The notes under the pieces were generated by a model. That model made no database searches, was not told the DNA's origin, and worked only from the letters and a program-made list of their open reading frames with translations. A stretch of DNA of 64,000 nt from Candidatus Saccharimonadota bacterium (GTDB lineage: Bacteria > Patescibacteriota > Saccharimonadia > Saccharimonadales > Saccharimonadaceae). Position 1 is the first letter of the stretch; each line of letters begins with the position of its first letter. This document shows, in pieces, positions 19,708 to 29,588 of the stretch. Location of the stretch: positions 1-64,000 of the forward strand of contig WRMD01000003.1 of assembly GCA_009777315.1 (NCBI GenBank), given 5' to 3'. A program made the translations under genes and the position numbers.

Positions 19708-20016
19708 ATGGCTGAGCAAGACATGAAAAACGCAGAACAATCAGAGGCATCAACCAAAGATAAGAGGAGCTTTAAGGACGATTTGCTTGCCAACCTCGCG
19801 GCAGGAGCCGGTTTAATATCAATCGGTACGGATATCTTGGGTGGTTCTGTCGATGAGAACATGTACCTCGCATCGTTCGTTCTTGAGATCTTAGCAGTCG
19901 TACTAGGTGTGATCGCTCTTTCCAAGGGCCAAAACAAGAACAGGGCATGGCTAGGTATCGTACTCGGTGGCATCGGCCTAGGGATGACCGTCATCGGCAT
20001 CTTCATGGCAGGATAA
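19708..20016 (+). CDS. Small membrane protein (DUF4190-like)
   Basis: ASFVLEILAVVLGVIALSKGQNKNRAWLGIVLGGIGLGMTVIG. Confidence 0.6.
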   Translation: MAEQDMKNAEQSEASTKDKRSFKDDLLANLAAGAGLISIGTDILGGSVDENMYLASFVLEILAVVLGVIALSKGQNKNRAWLGIVLGGIGLGMTVIGIFMAG

Positions 20017-20065
20017 TGCCTGAGCCCGCTGGGCGAGCATACGATTGTATAGTATACTAGATGCT

Positions 20066-20704
20066 ATGGCACTCACGATTCTCCTAGTTCTTCTCGTCAT
20101 CCTCATCAGTATGACGTTGCACGAAATCGCTCACGGCTACGCTGCCTACGCCCTCGGCGATGACACCGCAAAAGAGGAGGGCAGGCTCAGTTTCGACCCT
20201 CGCCGCCACCTCGACCCCGTCATGAGCATCGCTATGCCCATTATCATGCTCTTAACAACAGGGGTCGCCTTCGGCGGCGCCAAGCCCGTCCCTATCGACA
20301 CTTCCCGACTCAAATACCGCGAATGGGGCTTCGCCCTCGTCGCACTTGCCGGCCCCGCCACCAACCTCGTCCTAGCTTTCATCGGCTATCTCCTCCTCTC
20401 CTTTCTCCCCGGCTCCTGGCTCGCCAACCCTAGCGCACCCTCCCTTCTCGGCGAGTTTCTCGTCCTCTTTACCCGCGTCAACCTTGCCTTCATGGCCTTC
20501 AACATCCTCCCCATCCCACCCCTGGACGGCTCCCGCATTCTCTACGCCATCGCCCCCGATTTCGTCCGCCGTGGCATGGAACAATTCGAGCGTTATGGCT
20601 TCATCATTCTCCTCCTCATTGTGTTCCTCGCCGGGGGCATTCTCTGGGTCGTTATCGGTCAGGTCATGCAACTTATGCTTGACCTATTTCAGCTTATTGT
20701 GTAA
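20066..20704 (+). CDS. Site-2 protease family (M50) membrane peptidase
   Basis: HEIAHGYAAYALGD HExxH motif, NILPIPPLDGSRIL. Confidence 0.92.
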   Translation: MALTILLVLLVILISMTLHEIAHGYAAYALGDDTAKEEGRLSFDPRRHLDPVMSIAMPIIMLLTTGVAFGGAKPVPIDTSRLKYREWGFALVALAGPATNLVLAFIGYLLLSFLPGSWLANPSAPSLLGEFLVLFTRVNLAFMAFNILPIPPLDGSRILYAIAPDFVRRGMEQFERYGFIILLLIVFLAGGILWVVIGQVMQLMLDLFQLIV

Positions 20705-20852
20705 GATAAAAGTAAGCTGATTGGCTTACTGATTTTCTCAGTAATTCGTGATCAGGGGGTTTAATATAGCAGTCCTCGGACTACTTGCAAACATACCCAC
20801 CGTTTTATAACGGAGAAAATCACGCCTTGCCAGTCAGCCCCTTGTTATTATT

Positions 20853-21743
20853 ATGAAGCAGCGCATTAGGGTGGTGGCGATTATGGGCGAGGAGCGTGAG
20901 TACACGCACCTCTTGCTCGAGCGTTTTCCCAGTCGCCTCGAAGAGCCACCCAGCTGGGAACTCCCCATGGGCAAAATCCTCCTCGGCGAACAGCCCGAAG
21001 ACGCCATGGTTCGGGTTCTCGCGGATTCACTCGGTGTTACAGCCGAGCATTTAGCCCTTATCGACGTCGTTGCCGCCAGCGATCTCCGCACCAGCAGTTC
21101 CGCCTACAACCTTTTCATTGTCTATCGTGTCGATGCACCTCTTGAAGCCATCCGTCTCAGCCCTCGTTATTCTTCTTACCAACTCGTCCCCGAGCACGAC
21201 CTCCCACGTACCAACCTCGATGAAGCTACCTCTATTCTCCTCCGCATCTTGTCAGGAGAAGGTAAGTACAAAGCGGTTGATACCGGTCAATCTCCTCGGA
21301 ACGCCTCAGAGGTTAGCAAACCGAGGGGGCAGCGGAGCGTAATGGTTTACACCGACGGCGGCTCCCGCGGCAACCCTGGCCCCGCCGCTATCGGCTGGCA
21401 CATTGTCAGCGACACCGGCAAGGAGCTCGCTCGCGGTGGCGAATTCATCGGCCAGGCCAACTCCCGCCAGGCCGAGTACCTCGCCGTCAAGAAAGCCGCC
21501 CAAGTCGCCCGCGAGCTTGGCGCCGAGAGTGTTAGCTTCTTCTGCGACAGCCTCATGGTCGTCTCACAGATGAACGGCGTTTACCAAGTCAAAAACCGCG
21601 ACCTCTGGGAAATCACCGACGAGATCGACGAAATCCTCCATCACTTCCAGCACCACATCTTTAATCACATCCCCCGTAGCCAGAACGCTGCCGCCGATTC
21701 TGAGGTCAACAAAATCCTCGACGCCCGCACCAGCAAACCCTAG
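20853..21743 (+). CDS. Degenerate Nudix-like domain fused to RNase HI domain
   Basis: N-terminal GKILLGEQPEDAMVRVLADSLGV (Nudix-box-like without the REUxEE acids); C-terminal MVYTDGGSRGNPGPAAIGW...AEYLAVKKAAQ RNase H. Confidence 0.8.
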   Translation: MKQRIRVVAIMGEEREYTHLLLERFPSRLEEPPSWELPMGKILLGEQPEDAMVRVLADSLGVTAEHLALIDVVAASDLRTSSSAYNLFIVYRVDAPLEAIRLSPRYSSYQLVPEHDLPRTNLDEATSILLRILSGEGKYKAVDTGQSPRNASEVSKPRGQRSVMVYTDGGSRGNPGPAAIGWHIVSDTGKELARGGEFIGQANSRQAEYLAVKKAAQVARELGAESVSFFCDSLMVVSQMNGVYQVKNRDLWEITDEIDEILHHFQHHIFNHIPRSQNAAADSEVNKILDARTSKP

Positions 21744-21856
21744 TGAGTACTCTCTCGTGAACGCTAGCGAACGCCGTTAGGCATAAAGCAGATCAAAATG
21801 ACATTTTGTCTGCTTTATTGCGAGCTTTAGCGAGCTAGACATGGTATAATTACAGG

Positions 21857-22235
21857 GAGTTCGCTAAGCGATCACTTGTTTTTTACAAGAGGAAAGTCCG
21901 GGCAGCAAAGGGCAGGATAGTCGTTAACGGCGACCGAGGGCGACCTTAGGGAAAGTGCCACAGAAACTATACCGCCTCATCTGTTTTGCGAAAGTAAGAC
22001 TACGAGGTAAGGGTGAAAAGAGTGCGGTAAGAGCGCACAATCGCTTATGGTGACATAGGTGAATGGTAAACCCTATCCGCTGCAAGGAGAGTGTCAACAG
22101 GCGGCCCGCTTTGGCATTCGACCACCGCTCGAGCCTAGGAGCAACCCTAGGCCTAGATAGATGATCGCTCACGACAGAACCCGGCTTATCGGCGAACTTA
22201 TTAGAGAAGACTAGCCCCCGCTGGTCTTCTCTAAT
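21857..22235 (+). ncRNA. rnpB: RNase P RNA
   Basis: GAGGAAAGTCCGGGC, ACAGAAA, GGTAAGGGTGAAA, AGATGATCGCTCACGACAGAACCCGGCTTATCGGC; P1 AGTTCGC/GCGAACT; terminator hairpin. Confidence 0.95.
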
Positions 22236-22294
22236 TTCCGCCCCCACGTCGGATGTGCTAAAATAACCAAAAGCACTAGGAGGTGAAGAGCGCG

Positions 22295-23479
22295 ATGCAA
22301 ATAGAAAAAATCTATATAGGTGGATGGTTCCAGCGAACTATGCTACACCTCACCGAGGTCTATAACCTTCTCAAGAACGGCGAGAGTTTCCTTAAAGCCC
22401 TAGATCCGGACAAGCTTAAGAAATTACAGCAATCACTGGACGTAAAGCAGCTCGATTACATCGTAGACGGCTTCGAACGTGTCGAGTTCACCACGGAGGA
22501 CGACATCACCGTCAAGATTTTTGAGGACGGCCTCATCGTACTCTCTGGCAAGCCAAAAGACGCCAAGTCTATGGACGCCCAAATCACCACCCTGACCAAA
22601 TACTACGAGAATGTCCTCTCACCGGCCTTCAGCTACATTTTCAGCCTCGGCGCCCCCGTCCCCAAGGAGTTGGCCAACATCAAGACTGTTTACCCTTACT
22701 TCATCGTCCTAAACGACGCCAAGCCAAAAGCCATGCAAAAGTTCATGGAAGGCATCGATCAACAGCGCTATTATAGCCATACCGGCAAGTCTTTTGACAT
22801 CTTGCGGGGTGAAAAATACTACTTCATCAACAACAAGATCAAGTCTGAGGATAGGGTAGAGGACTACATCGAAGAGCAGATTTTCATCCGCGAGTTTAAA
22901 GGCCAGTTGCATCGCTATCTAGATCTTCACCGCATCATTTGGAGTCAGATTGCCAAGCTCAAGGAAAAACAGAACATCCGCGGTCGTGAGATCGTCGAGT
23001 TCTCCGCCGAGCTAGACGACATCGCCAAAACCATCAATCTAGTAGACAGCCGCATCAACCAAATGGGTTCTTATCTCCGCACGCGCGAGAAACTTGCCCT
23101 CAAAGACCCCGACTTCCAAGACGTACTTGATGTGATGGAATATCGCTACGAAGCTTTAGCCAACACTTTATCCTATATACAACACGTTTGGAAGATGACC
23201 GCCAATTATGTCGCCGACGCCCGCTCCCTGTTCAGCGGATTGCAACAAGAGGTAACCCAGCGCTCAGTCGAAAGTTTGGCCGTAATAACCTCGATGGGCG
23301 TAGGCGCGTCTCTCATCGCCCTCATCACCACCGATACCCTGCCACAATTCACCACCTTTGGAGTGCTATACTTCCTCGCTCTGGCTGGCATCGGTTTCGC
23401 TGCCAACTGGGCCATGCGCACCATCGGTAACCGCCGCCGCTACACCATAAGCGACAAAGATTACACAAAAATCGACTAG
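22295..23479 (+). CDS. Hypothetical protein with C-terminal TM helices
   Basis: SD AGGAGGTG upstream of ATG 22295; long uninterrupted ORF. Confidence 0.7.
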   Translation: MQIEKIYIGGWFQRTMLHLTEVYNLLKNGESFLKALDPDKLKKLQQSLDVKQLDYIVDGFERVEFTTEDDITVKIFEDGLIVLSGKPKDAKSMDAQITTLTKYYENVLSPAFSYIFSLGAPVPKELANIKTVYPYFIVLNDAKPKAMQKFMEGIDQQRYYSHTGKSFDILRGEKYYFINNKIKSEDRVEDYIEEQIFIREFKGQLHRYLDLHRIIWSQIAKLKEKQNIRGREIVEFSAELDDIAKTINLVDSRINQMGSYLRTREKLALKDPDFQDVLDVMEYRYEALANTLSYIQHVWKMTANYVADARSLFSGLQQEVTQRSVESLAVITSMGVGASLIALITTDTLPQFTTFGVLYFLALAGIGFAANWAMRTIGNRRRYTISDKDYTKID

Positions 23480-23557
23480 CATATATCACACAAGGTATAA
23501 AATAACCCCACCAAATAACCCCGCCAGAAGCGGGGTTATTTTATCCTAACGGATGAC

Positions 23558-23899
23558 TTATTTAGTCGCTTTTACCACGGCTTCAAACGCTTTCGGCTCA
23601 CTCACCGCCAGCTCAGCCAGCATCTTGCGATCTAGAGCGATGTTCTTGTTATCTAGACCATCCACCAGCTTGCTGTAGGTAGTGCCTAGCTCGCGTGCCG
23701 CGTTGTTAATTCGCGTAATCCATAACGAGCGCAAGTCGCGTTTCTTGTTTCGTCGGTCTCGATACGCATATCGTAGAGACTTAATTACACCCTGTTTCGC
23801 TAGGCGAAAACTTCGGGTGCGATAGTGTTGCATGCCTTTAGCTGCCTTCAAAATCTTTTTGTGCTTCTTGCGTGCCGGTACTCCTCGTTTAACGCGCAT
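23558..23899 (-). CDS. rplT: Ribosomal protein bL20
   Basis: MRVKRGVPARKKHKKILKAAKGM...; canonical infC-rpmI-rplT order. Confidence 0.97.
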   Translation of the reverse strand: MRVKRGVPARKKHKKILKAAKGMQHYRTRSFRLAKQGVIKSLRYAYRDRRNKKRDLRSLWITRINNAARELGTTYSKLVDGLDNKNIALDRKMLAELAVSEPKAFEAVVKATK

Positions 23900-23908
23900 G
23901 ATGTCTCC

Positions 23909-24103
23909 TTAAATGTTTAGTGCTTTCTTGATATTCAAGCGGCTCTTCCCACCAACCACCGCCGGCGTAGCCATATTGCGCTTCCGCCTCTGGCTCTTCT
24001 TTGACAAAATATGATTACCAAACGCCCGCTCTCGCACCAGCTTGCCACTAGCGGTCACCTTGATCCGTTTCGCCGTCCCTTTATGGGTCTTAATTTTGGG
24101 CAT
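23909..24103 (-). CDS. rpmI: Ribosomal protein bL35
   Basis: MPKIKTHKGTAKRIKVTASGKLVRERAFGNHILSKKSQRRKRN. Confidence 0.95.
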   Translation of the reverse strand: MPKIKTHKGTAKRIKVTASGKLVRERAFGNHILSKKSQRRKRNMATPAVVGGKSRLNIKKALNI

Positions 24104-24111
24104 TTCTCTCC

Positions 24112-24621
24112 TTATTTACTCTTTCTTCGCAGTCCGAAGCTCAGATTCCTACCTGCCTGCGTTGGCTTATCGGCCGTCGCCTCGTCAGCTAGTATTCCAA
24201 TGATCCGCTCTGCCAGCGCCATGCCAACCTCTTTGTGTGCCATTTCCCGCCCTTTGAAGAGCAGGGTAACTTTCACCTGGTCGCCATCCGCCAGAAACTC
24301 GCGAATCTTGTTAATCTTAATGTTGAGGTCGTTATCCCCAATCCTGAGCCCCAGCCGAATCTGCTTCAACTCGCTACTCTTAGCATTTTTCCTCGCTTTG
24401 GATAGTTCCTTCATCTTTTGATACTGGAACTTCCCGTAATTGATGATTTTCACCACCGGAGGCTTAGCGTTCGCCGAAATCTCAACGAGGTCCTCCCCCT
24501 GATCACGCGCCATCATATAGGCGTCACGCGAACTCATAATGCCAAGCTGCGAGCCGTCAGCACCGATGACACGAACTTCAGGATACCTAATATCCTGGTT
24601 GATACGCACCCGGTCGCTAAT
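24112..24621 (-). CDS. infC: Translation initiation factor IF-3, predicted AUU start
   Basis: ISDRVRINQDIRYPEVRVIGADGSQLGIMS...; ATT at 24621 preceded by AAAGGATCAGCA; no in-frame ATG/GTG/TTG at the expected N-terminus. Confidence 0.88.
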   Translation of the reverse strand: MSDRVRINQDIRYPEVRVIGADGSQLGIMSSRDAYMMARDQGEDLVEISANAKPPVVKIINYGKFQYQKMKELSKARKNAKSSELKQIRLGLRIGDNDLNIKINKIREFLADGDQVKVTLLFKGREMAHKEVGMALAERIIGILADEATADKPTQAGRNLSFGLRRKSK

Positions 24622-24724
24622 TGCTGATCCTTTCCATTGCTCCCTATTATTGTAGCAGACTATTCCAGAAAAACAAGGGGTTCTTAGGGGTATTTTGGCA
24701 AGTCTACCCATAGCCATGGACCGT

Positions 24725-26269
24725 TTAACCATCATCCCCACCCGTCTTTTCTCGATACTGCAACGCTTCTAGCAGGTGCTCGTCGCCAATCTCGTCTCCT
24801 GCTTCTAAGTCCGCAATCGTCCTCGCCACCCTAAGTACCCGAAAATACGCTCGAGTCGACAACTTTAGCTTCTCTGTTGCTCTTCGTAGTAAATCTAGCG
24901 CTCCTGGCGCCACACCCAGCTCTTTTATCGAGTGGCTAGGTACCCCGCTGTTATACAGATAAGGGTGTCGCTCCCTTTGTTTTGCTGTCGCTTGCGCTAT
25001 TAGAGTCTCCGCTCGCCTCTGTTCGAGCGCCTCTTCTCCGCCCCCGGCCTTCTTAGTAGCTGCAACCAACTCGTTCGTATCCACCCTCTCAACATCGACG
25101 AACAGGTCAATCCGATCCAGTAGCGGCCCCGAAACCCGCTTCTGATACGCTCGTATCTGACCTGTTAAACACCTACACTCACGCTCTGGGTCACCCAAGT
25201 ACCCACACGGACATGGGTTTCTTGTCGCGATCAACATAAAGTCCGCCGGATAATTCAACTTCTGACTCACCCTTGTTATCGTTATCTCCTTGTCTTCCAG
25301 CGGTTGTCGCAGTGTATCTAGCAAAGCACGTGGATACTCAGGTAGCTCGTCAAGAAACAAAACCCCCAAATGCGCCAGGCTTATCTCACCTGGGATTGCT
25401 TTCGCTCCGCCGCCTATCAGCGACCCCACACTTGCTGTATGGTGCGGCGCCCGAAACGGCCTTTCCGTAGATAGTGGCTGTGGCCTTATCAGGCTGTGAA
25501 GCTTCGATACGGCAACTACTTCCTGTGGGAGCAGGGGAGGTAGTAGCCCTAGCGCCGCCCGCGCCAGCATGGTTTTCCCTACCCCCGGCGGCCCTGATAG
25601 CAAGATGTTGTGTCTTCCTGCTACCGCAATTGTCAGCGCCCGCTTCGCCTCCGCCTGCCCATGGATGTTGTCCAGCCATACATGCGGCTTTTTCTTCTCT
25701 TGCGGTTTTATCACCCTGCCTGCATCCACTCTGGCGTTCATGTCTGCCGTCTCTACGCGCGTTCCTATCAGTTCCCGAAATAATGTTTTTAGATCTGTTA
25801 CACCCCTGATCTCAACGCCATCGACCAAACTCGCCGCCTCAACGTTTTCCGTAGGGATGTATACAATTTTTATACCCGCATCTCGAGCTACCTCCACGAC
25901 GTTTATGATACCTGGAACGGGGCGAACTAGGCCGTCGAGCGCTAGCTCACCCACAAACAACTTACCGGAAGTCGCCGCCTCCGGTAACTGTCCCGATATG
26001 GTTAGGATGGCGAGAGCTATTGGGAGGTCAAGCCCTGCGCCTTCCTTGTTTAGTTCGGCCGGCGCTAAGCTTATTGTTAGCTTTTTAGCAGGGAAGTCGA
26101 GCAAGGAATTGTTTATAGCACTCCTGACTCGCTCACGGCTCTCCTCGACAGTTTTAGCAGCCATTCCGACTATGCTAAACCCGGGCAGGCCATTACTGGC
26201 ATCGCCCTCTATCTCGATGATCTTGCCGCCGTATCCCAGCGGTATTGCCGACCGAATCTTACTAACCAT
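24725..26269 (-). CDS. YifB/ComM-like Mg-chelatase family AAA+ ATPase
   Basis: MVSKIRSAIPLGYGGKIIEIEGDASNGLPGFSIVG; GPPGVGKTMLARA; RNPCPCGYLGDP. Confidence 0.93.
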   Translation of the reverse strand: MVSKIRSAIPLGYGGKIIEIEGDASNGLPGFSIVGMAAKTVEESRERVRSAINNSLLDFPAKKLTISLAPAELNKEGAGLDLPIALAILTISGQLPEAATSGKLFVGELALDGLVRPVPGIINVVEVARDAGIKIVYIPTENVEAASLVDGVEIRGVTDLKTLFRELIGTRVETADMNARVDAGRVIKPQEKKKPHVWLDNIHGQAEAKRALTIAVAGRHNILLSGPPGVGKTMLARAALGLLPPLLPQEVVAVSKLHSLIRPQPLSTERPFRAPHHTASVGSLIGGGAKAIPGEISLAHLGVLFLDELPEYPRALLDTLRQPLEDKEITITRVSQKLNYPADFMLIATRNPCPCGYLGDPERECRCLTGQIRAYQKRVSGPLLDRIDLFVDVERVDTNELVAATKKAGGGEEALEQRRAETLIAQATAKQRERHPYLYNSGVPSHSIKELGVAPGALDLLRRATEKLKLSTRAYFRVLRVARTIADLEAGDEIGDEHLLEALQYREKTGGDDG

Positions 26270-26430
26270 GACCCCACTATACACCCAATTTTCTAGAGAA
26301 AAAGCATAACCCTTCTGATTTTTCACCCCTGTTTGCTCAGATCAGAAAAAGTGAAAAAAGAATATCTTATCAACAGAGGTGACAAGAAATGTCCACCAAA
26401 AAGTTATATTATACGGCTCATGCTTATTTT

Positions 26431-26884
26431 CCCCACCCCCTACGGGTAGACACAGCGGAGGGAGAGACCAAGATAGCTTGCTGTAGCGTCACGTGTACCG
26501 GGGTTTATGGTGTTGTGGAGCAGGCGTGTATATGAAGCAACCGTTCCAGAGGCGACAGAGGGAACGAACCAGTGAGCTCGTTCGTTTAGGTACTCTAGGC
26601 CATTACCAGGACGTAGCATCCCGTCCGTGACAGTGGCGAAGGAAAGCCAGGACTTTATAAAGTCGCTCCTCCTTCGCCACTGTCACGTCGGCATGGCTTC
26701 AGCCCTTTTCTGGCGTCCGTGAGCAGTCCATGCAATCATATTGGTGGGATGCGTCACTAAGCACAGCCGACAACGCTTCCCTCACGAATGTGTTTAACGC
26801 GCAATCTGGACCGGGCCAACACGCCAACGGCCAAAGACATTTTGCCTTCTCCCTCCGCTGTGTCTACCCGTAGGGGGTGGGGAG
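26431..26884. mobile_element. Cassette element E5 (inverted pair)
   Basis: TIRs; minus cassette FATVTDGMLRPGNGLEYLNERAHWF...SLRCVYP and plus cassette FATVTSAWLQPFSGVREQSMQSYWWD...SLRCVYP (neither has an ATG-initiated ORF of track size); centre GACTTTATAAAGTC. Confidence 0.83.
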
Positions 26885-27088
26885 GATCTGCTTAGTCATT
26901 TGCTTAACCAAAAGGAACAAGAAGTAGAGTAAAGAAAAAGACCCTTCCCTCCCTAACTAACCCTAAGTAAGCCAAAAAGGACTAGACCATCCCCACTAAG
27001 TAACCATGAGCAAGACAGACAAGGAGGCCAGGAGGGCATAACTCTACTCTACACCAACAGCAGTGGGGAGGGAGCGTTTGCCGTGAAC

Positions 27089-28024
27089 TTACCAGGTCAT
27101 GAGGAAGCCGAGCATGATCGGTAAGGTGACGATGGAGAGGATGGTGCTGATGACGACGAGTTCGGAGGCGGAGATGGGGTCGCCGCCGTATTTTTCGGCG
27201 AAGAGACCGAGGCTGGTGGCGGTGGGGAGGGCTTGGATGAGGACGAGGATGTTTCTGACGTCGGCGGGGGCGCCGAGGAGATAGAGGATGCCGAAGGTAG
27301 CGAGTGGGCCGATGGTGAGTTGGACGAGAGCAGTGATGAAGAGGCGCTTCTTTTTGATGAGTTTTTTGAGGTCGGCGCGGGAGAGCATGTAACCGATGCA
27401 GATGAGAGAGAGCGGAGTCATCATGCCGGCGACGGAGGACACGGACATGGTGAGGATTTCGGGGAGGGCGACGGGGAGGATGAAGAAGGCGGCGCCTAGG
27501 GCAACGGCGATGATGTTGGGGTTTAAGAGGGTGCTAATGAAGAGTTTGCGATCGAATTTGCCTTGCATAAGGTAGACGCCGTAGCCGAAGAGGCCGAGGT
27601 TGAAGGGGATGATGAAGCCGCAGTAGGGCATCATGGCTTCGGGGCCGAAGATGGTGAGGACGAGGGGGAGGCCGAGGAAGGCGGCGTTGTTGAAGATGAG
27701 GGCGAATTGGCTTTCGTTTCGGGAGTAGCGGGAGGTGTTTTTGAGGGTGTGTTTGTTGAAGAGGAGTTTGCCGAGGATGGCGAGGGCACCGAGGACGAGG
27801 GCGCCGGCGCCGAGGCCGAAAAGGAAGTTGCTGAGGGCGGCTTGGTCGAAGTCGGCGGGGAAGGCGCTGAAGAGGGCGGCCGGCATGGCAACGAGCAGGA
27901 GGATATTGATGAGTTGTTTGTTGGTGCTTTCGGAGATCCATCTGATTTTGCCGAGGAAGAGACCAAGGAGCATGATAATGCCGACCATCGCGAGGCGGGA
28001 GTAGAAGATGTTTAAATCGCTCAT
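27089..28024 (-). CDS. AEC-family (auxin efflux carrier-like) transporter
   Basis: Ten-TM pattern; MSDLNIFYSRLAMVGIIMLLGLFLGKIRWIS. Confidence 0.8.
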   Translation of the reverse strand: MSDLNIFYSRLAMVGIIMLLGLFLGKIRWISESTNKQLINILLLVAMPAALFSAFPADFDQAALSNFLFGLGAGALVLGALAILGKLLFNKHTLKNTSRYSRNESQFALIFNNAAFLGLPLVLTIFGPEAMMPYCGFIIPFNLGLFGYGVYLMQGKFDRKLFISTLLNPNIIAVALGAAFFILPVALPEILTMSVSSVAGMMTPLSLICIGYMLSRADLKKLIKKKRLFITALVQLTIGPLATFGILYLLGAPADVRNILVLIQALPTATSLGLFAEKYGGDPISASELVVISTILSIVTLPIMLGFLMTW

Positions 28025-28125
28025 ACTTGAACTGATTATATCACGTTGGTTGACATGTTGGCTGATGTACCCAGCGGTGGCGAAGGGCTGGCAAAACATC
28101 CGACAATGTGATATAGTCTAGCCAT

Positions 28126-28212
28126 GCCCGGATGGCGGAATTGGTAGACGCGCTAGCTTCAGGTGCTAGTGTCTTTACAGATGTGCTGGTTCGAGTCCAG
28201 TTCCGGGCACCA
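28126..28212 (+). tRNA. tRNA-Leu (CAG)
   Basis: GCCCGGATGGCGGAATTGGTAGACGCG...CTAGCTTCAGGTGCTAG...CCGGGCACCA with long variable arm. Confidence 0.93.
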
Positions 28213-28255
28213 AAATAATTTTACTTCTGGGGGGTGTGGTATACTACTAGCAAGT

Positions 28256-28723
28256 ATGCTACCTTCGATTTTGGTTGACATTCTGGCCAACCGTTATTTT
28301 ATGATTGCGCTGGTCGCGCTGGTCTTGGCGCAAGTTTTAAAGACCTTTTACAACTATTGGCGGACGAAATCTTGGAAAAAGACGTTGCTATACAGTACCG
28401 GCGGCATGCCGAGTTCGCATAGCGCGCTGGCGGTTTCGCTGATGGTGGCGGTGGGGTTGTATGACGGCTTTCGGACACCGTTGTTTGCGATGAGTGCGGT
28501 GCTTGCGCTAGTGGTGTTGCATGACGCGGTGGGGATTCGTCGCGCCGCCGGCCAACAGGCCGAGGCGATCAACTTTCTTGCTGGTAAACTCGAGAAAAAA
28601 CACGGCATCAAACTCGGCTATAATCTCAAGGAGCTCCTCGGACATCAACCGATTGAAGTCGTGGCCGGTGGTATTCTTGGTTTGATAGTGGCGCTGGTTA
28701 TGTATTGGTTGATCCCGCTGTAA
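28256..28723 (+). CDS. Divergent PAP2 family (DUF212/YuiD-like) protein
   Basis: STGGMPSSHSALAVSL...HDAVGIRRAAGQQA. Confidence 0.88.
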   Translation: MLPSILVDILANRYFMIALVALVLAQVLKTFYNYWRTKSWKKTLLYSTGGMPSSHSALAVSLMVAVGLYDGFRTPLFAMSAVLALVVLHDAVGIRRAAGQQAEAINFLAGKLEKKHGIKLGYNLKELLGHQPIEVVAGGILGLIVALVMYWLIPL

Positions 28724-28866
28724 AATATCGCCTTTATCGCATATCGCTTTTACCACGGTGCGAGGTATTGATTTACGCTCTAATGCTGGTATAATGAGAG
28801 TAGCTGCAAAGCAAACATAAACACAATCGACTACAATAAAGACCAAAAATATCCTATAGGAAGGGG

Positions 28867-29535
28867 GTGGAAGATGTGGGTAGTTTGTCTCTGGCAGAGA
28901 CCTTTATGGCAATGTACTCTAGCGGTGGATGCTTGGAGAGATTCTTGAATCGGCGCGACGGCATACATCAAGAAGTAATGGAAGGGATGTCGGCCTGGCA
29001 CGACCATATGCGTGAAGTAGAAATCCTGGCGGTTTGTATGGGCATAGTGGGCGGATTGCCAGACGAAGACATTAAGATTTTGGCGGTAGGAGCCGGATCG
29101 CACGACATTGGCAAAGTACGTGAGGGAATCCAACAGTTGATTAGCGCGCCGAGGCATTTATCGGCGGCGGAAATGGACCAGGTTAAGACACATGTGGAGT
29201 TTGGCGTGTACCTGGCAAGAGCCAGTATGCTGGACGATGTGAGCCCGAGAGCTATAAGCATCATCGGCGAGCACCATGAGCGGAGAGACGGGTCAGGTTA
29301 TCCGAAGGGGCTCAAGGGAGACGAAATAGATGTGCTGGCAGAAATTACCGGTATTGCAGATACGTACGATGCTATCACGAGCGACAGGCCACATGAGAAG
29401 GCTAGATCTCAGGACGAGGCGATTGACATAGCGAGAGGAGAAGCACGGAAAGGCAGGTTTCGCGAGCGCTGGGTGGAAGCACTGGTGACAGTGGTGACGA
29501 ACCCGGGATACAGAAGGCGAGCTTGGCTAGAATGA
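28867..29535 (+). CDS. HD/HD-GYP-domain phosphohydrolase (GTG start)
   Basis: VGAGSHDIGKVREGI...EHHERRDGSGYPKGLKGDEI...ITGIADTYDAI. Confidence 0.85.
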   Translation: MEDVGSLSLAETFMAMYSSGGCLERFLNRRDGIHQEVMEGMSAWHDHMREVEILAVCMGIVGGLPDEDIKILAVGAGSHDIGKVREGIQQLISAPRHLSAAEMDQVKTHVEFGVYLARASMLDDVSPRAISIIGEHHERRDGSGYPKGLKGDEIDVLAEITGIADTYDAITSDRPHEKARSQDEAIDIARGEARKGRFRERWVEALVTVVTNPGYRRRAWLE

Positions 29536-29588
29536 ATACATTGTGATGTAGAGCGAACGGGATTAAGACGACCGTTCGCTTTTGCTGT

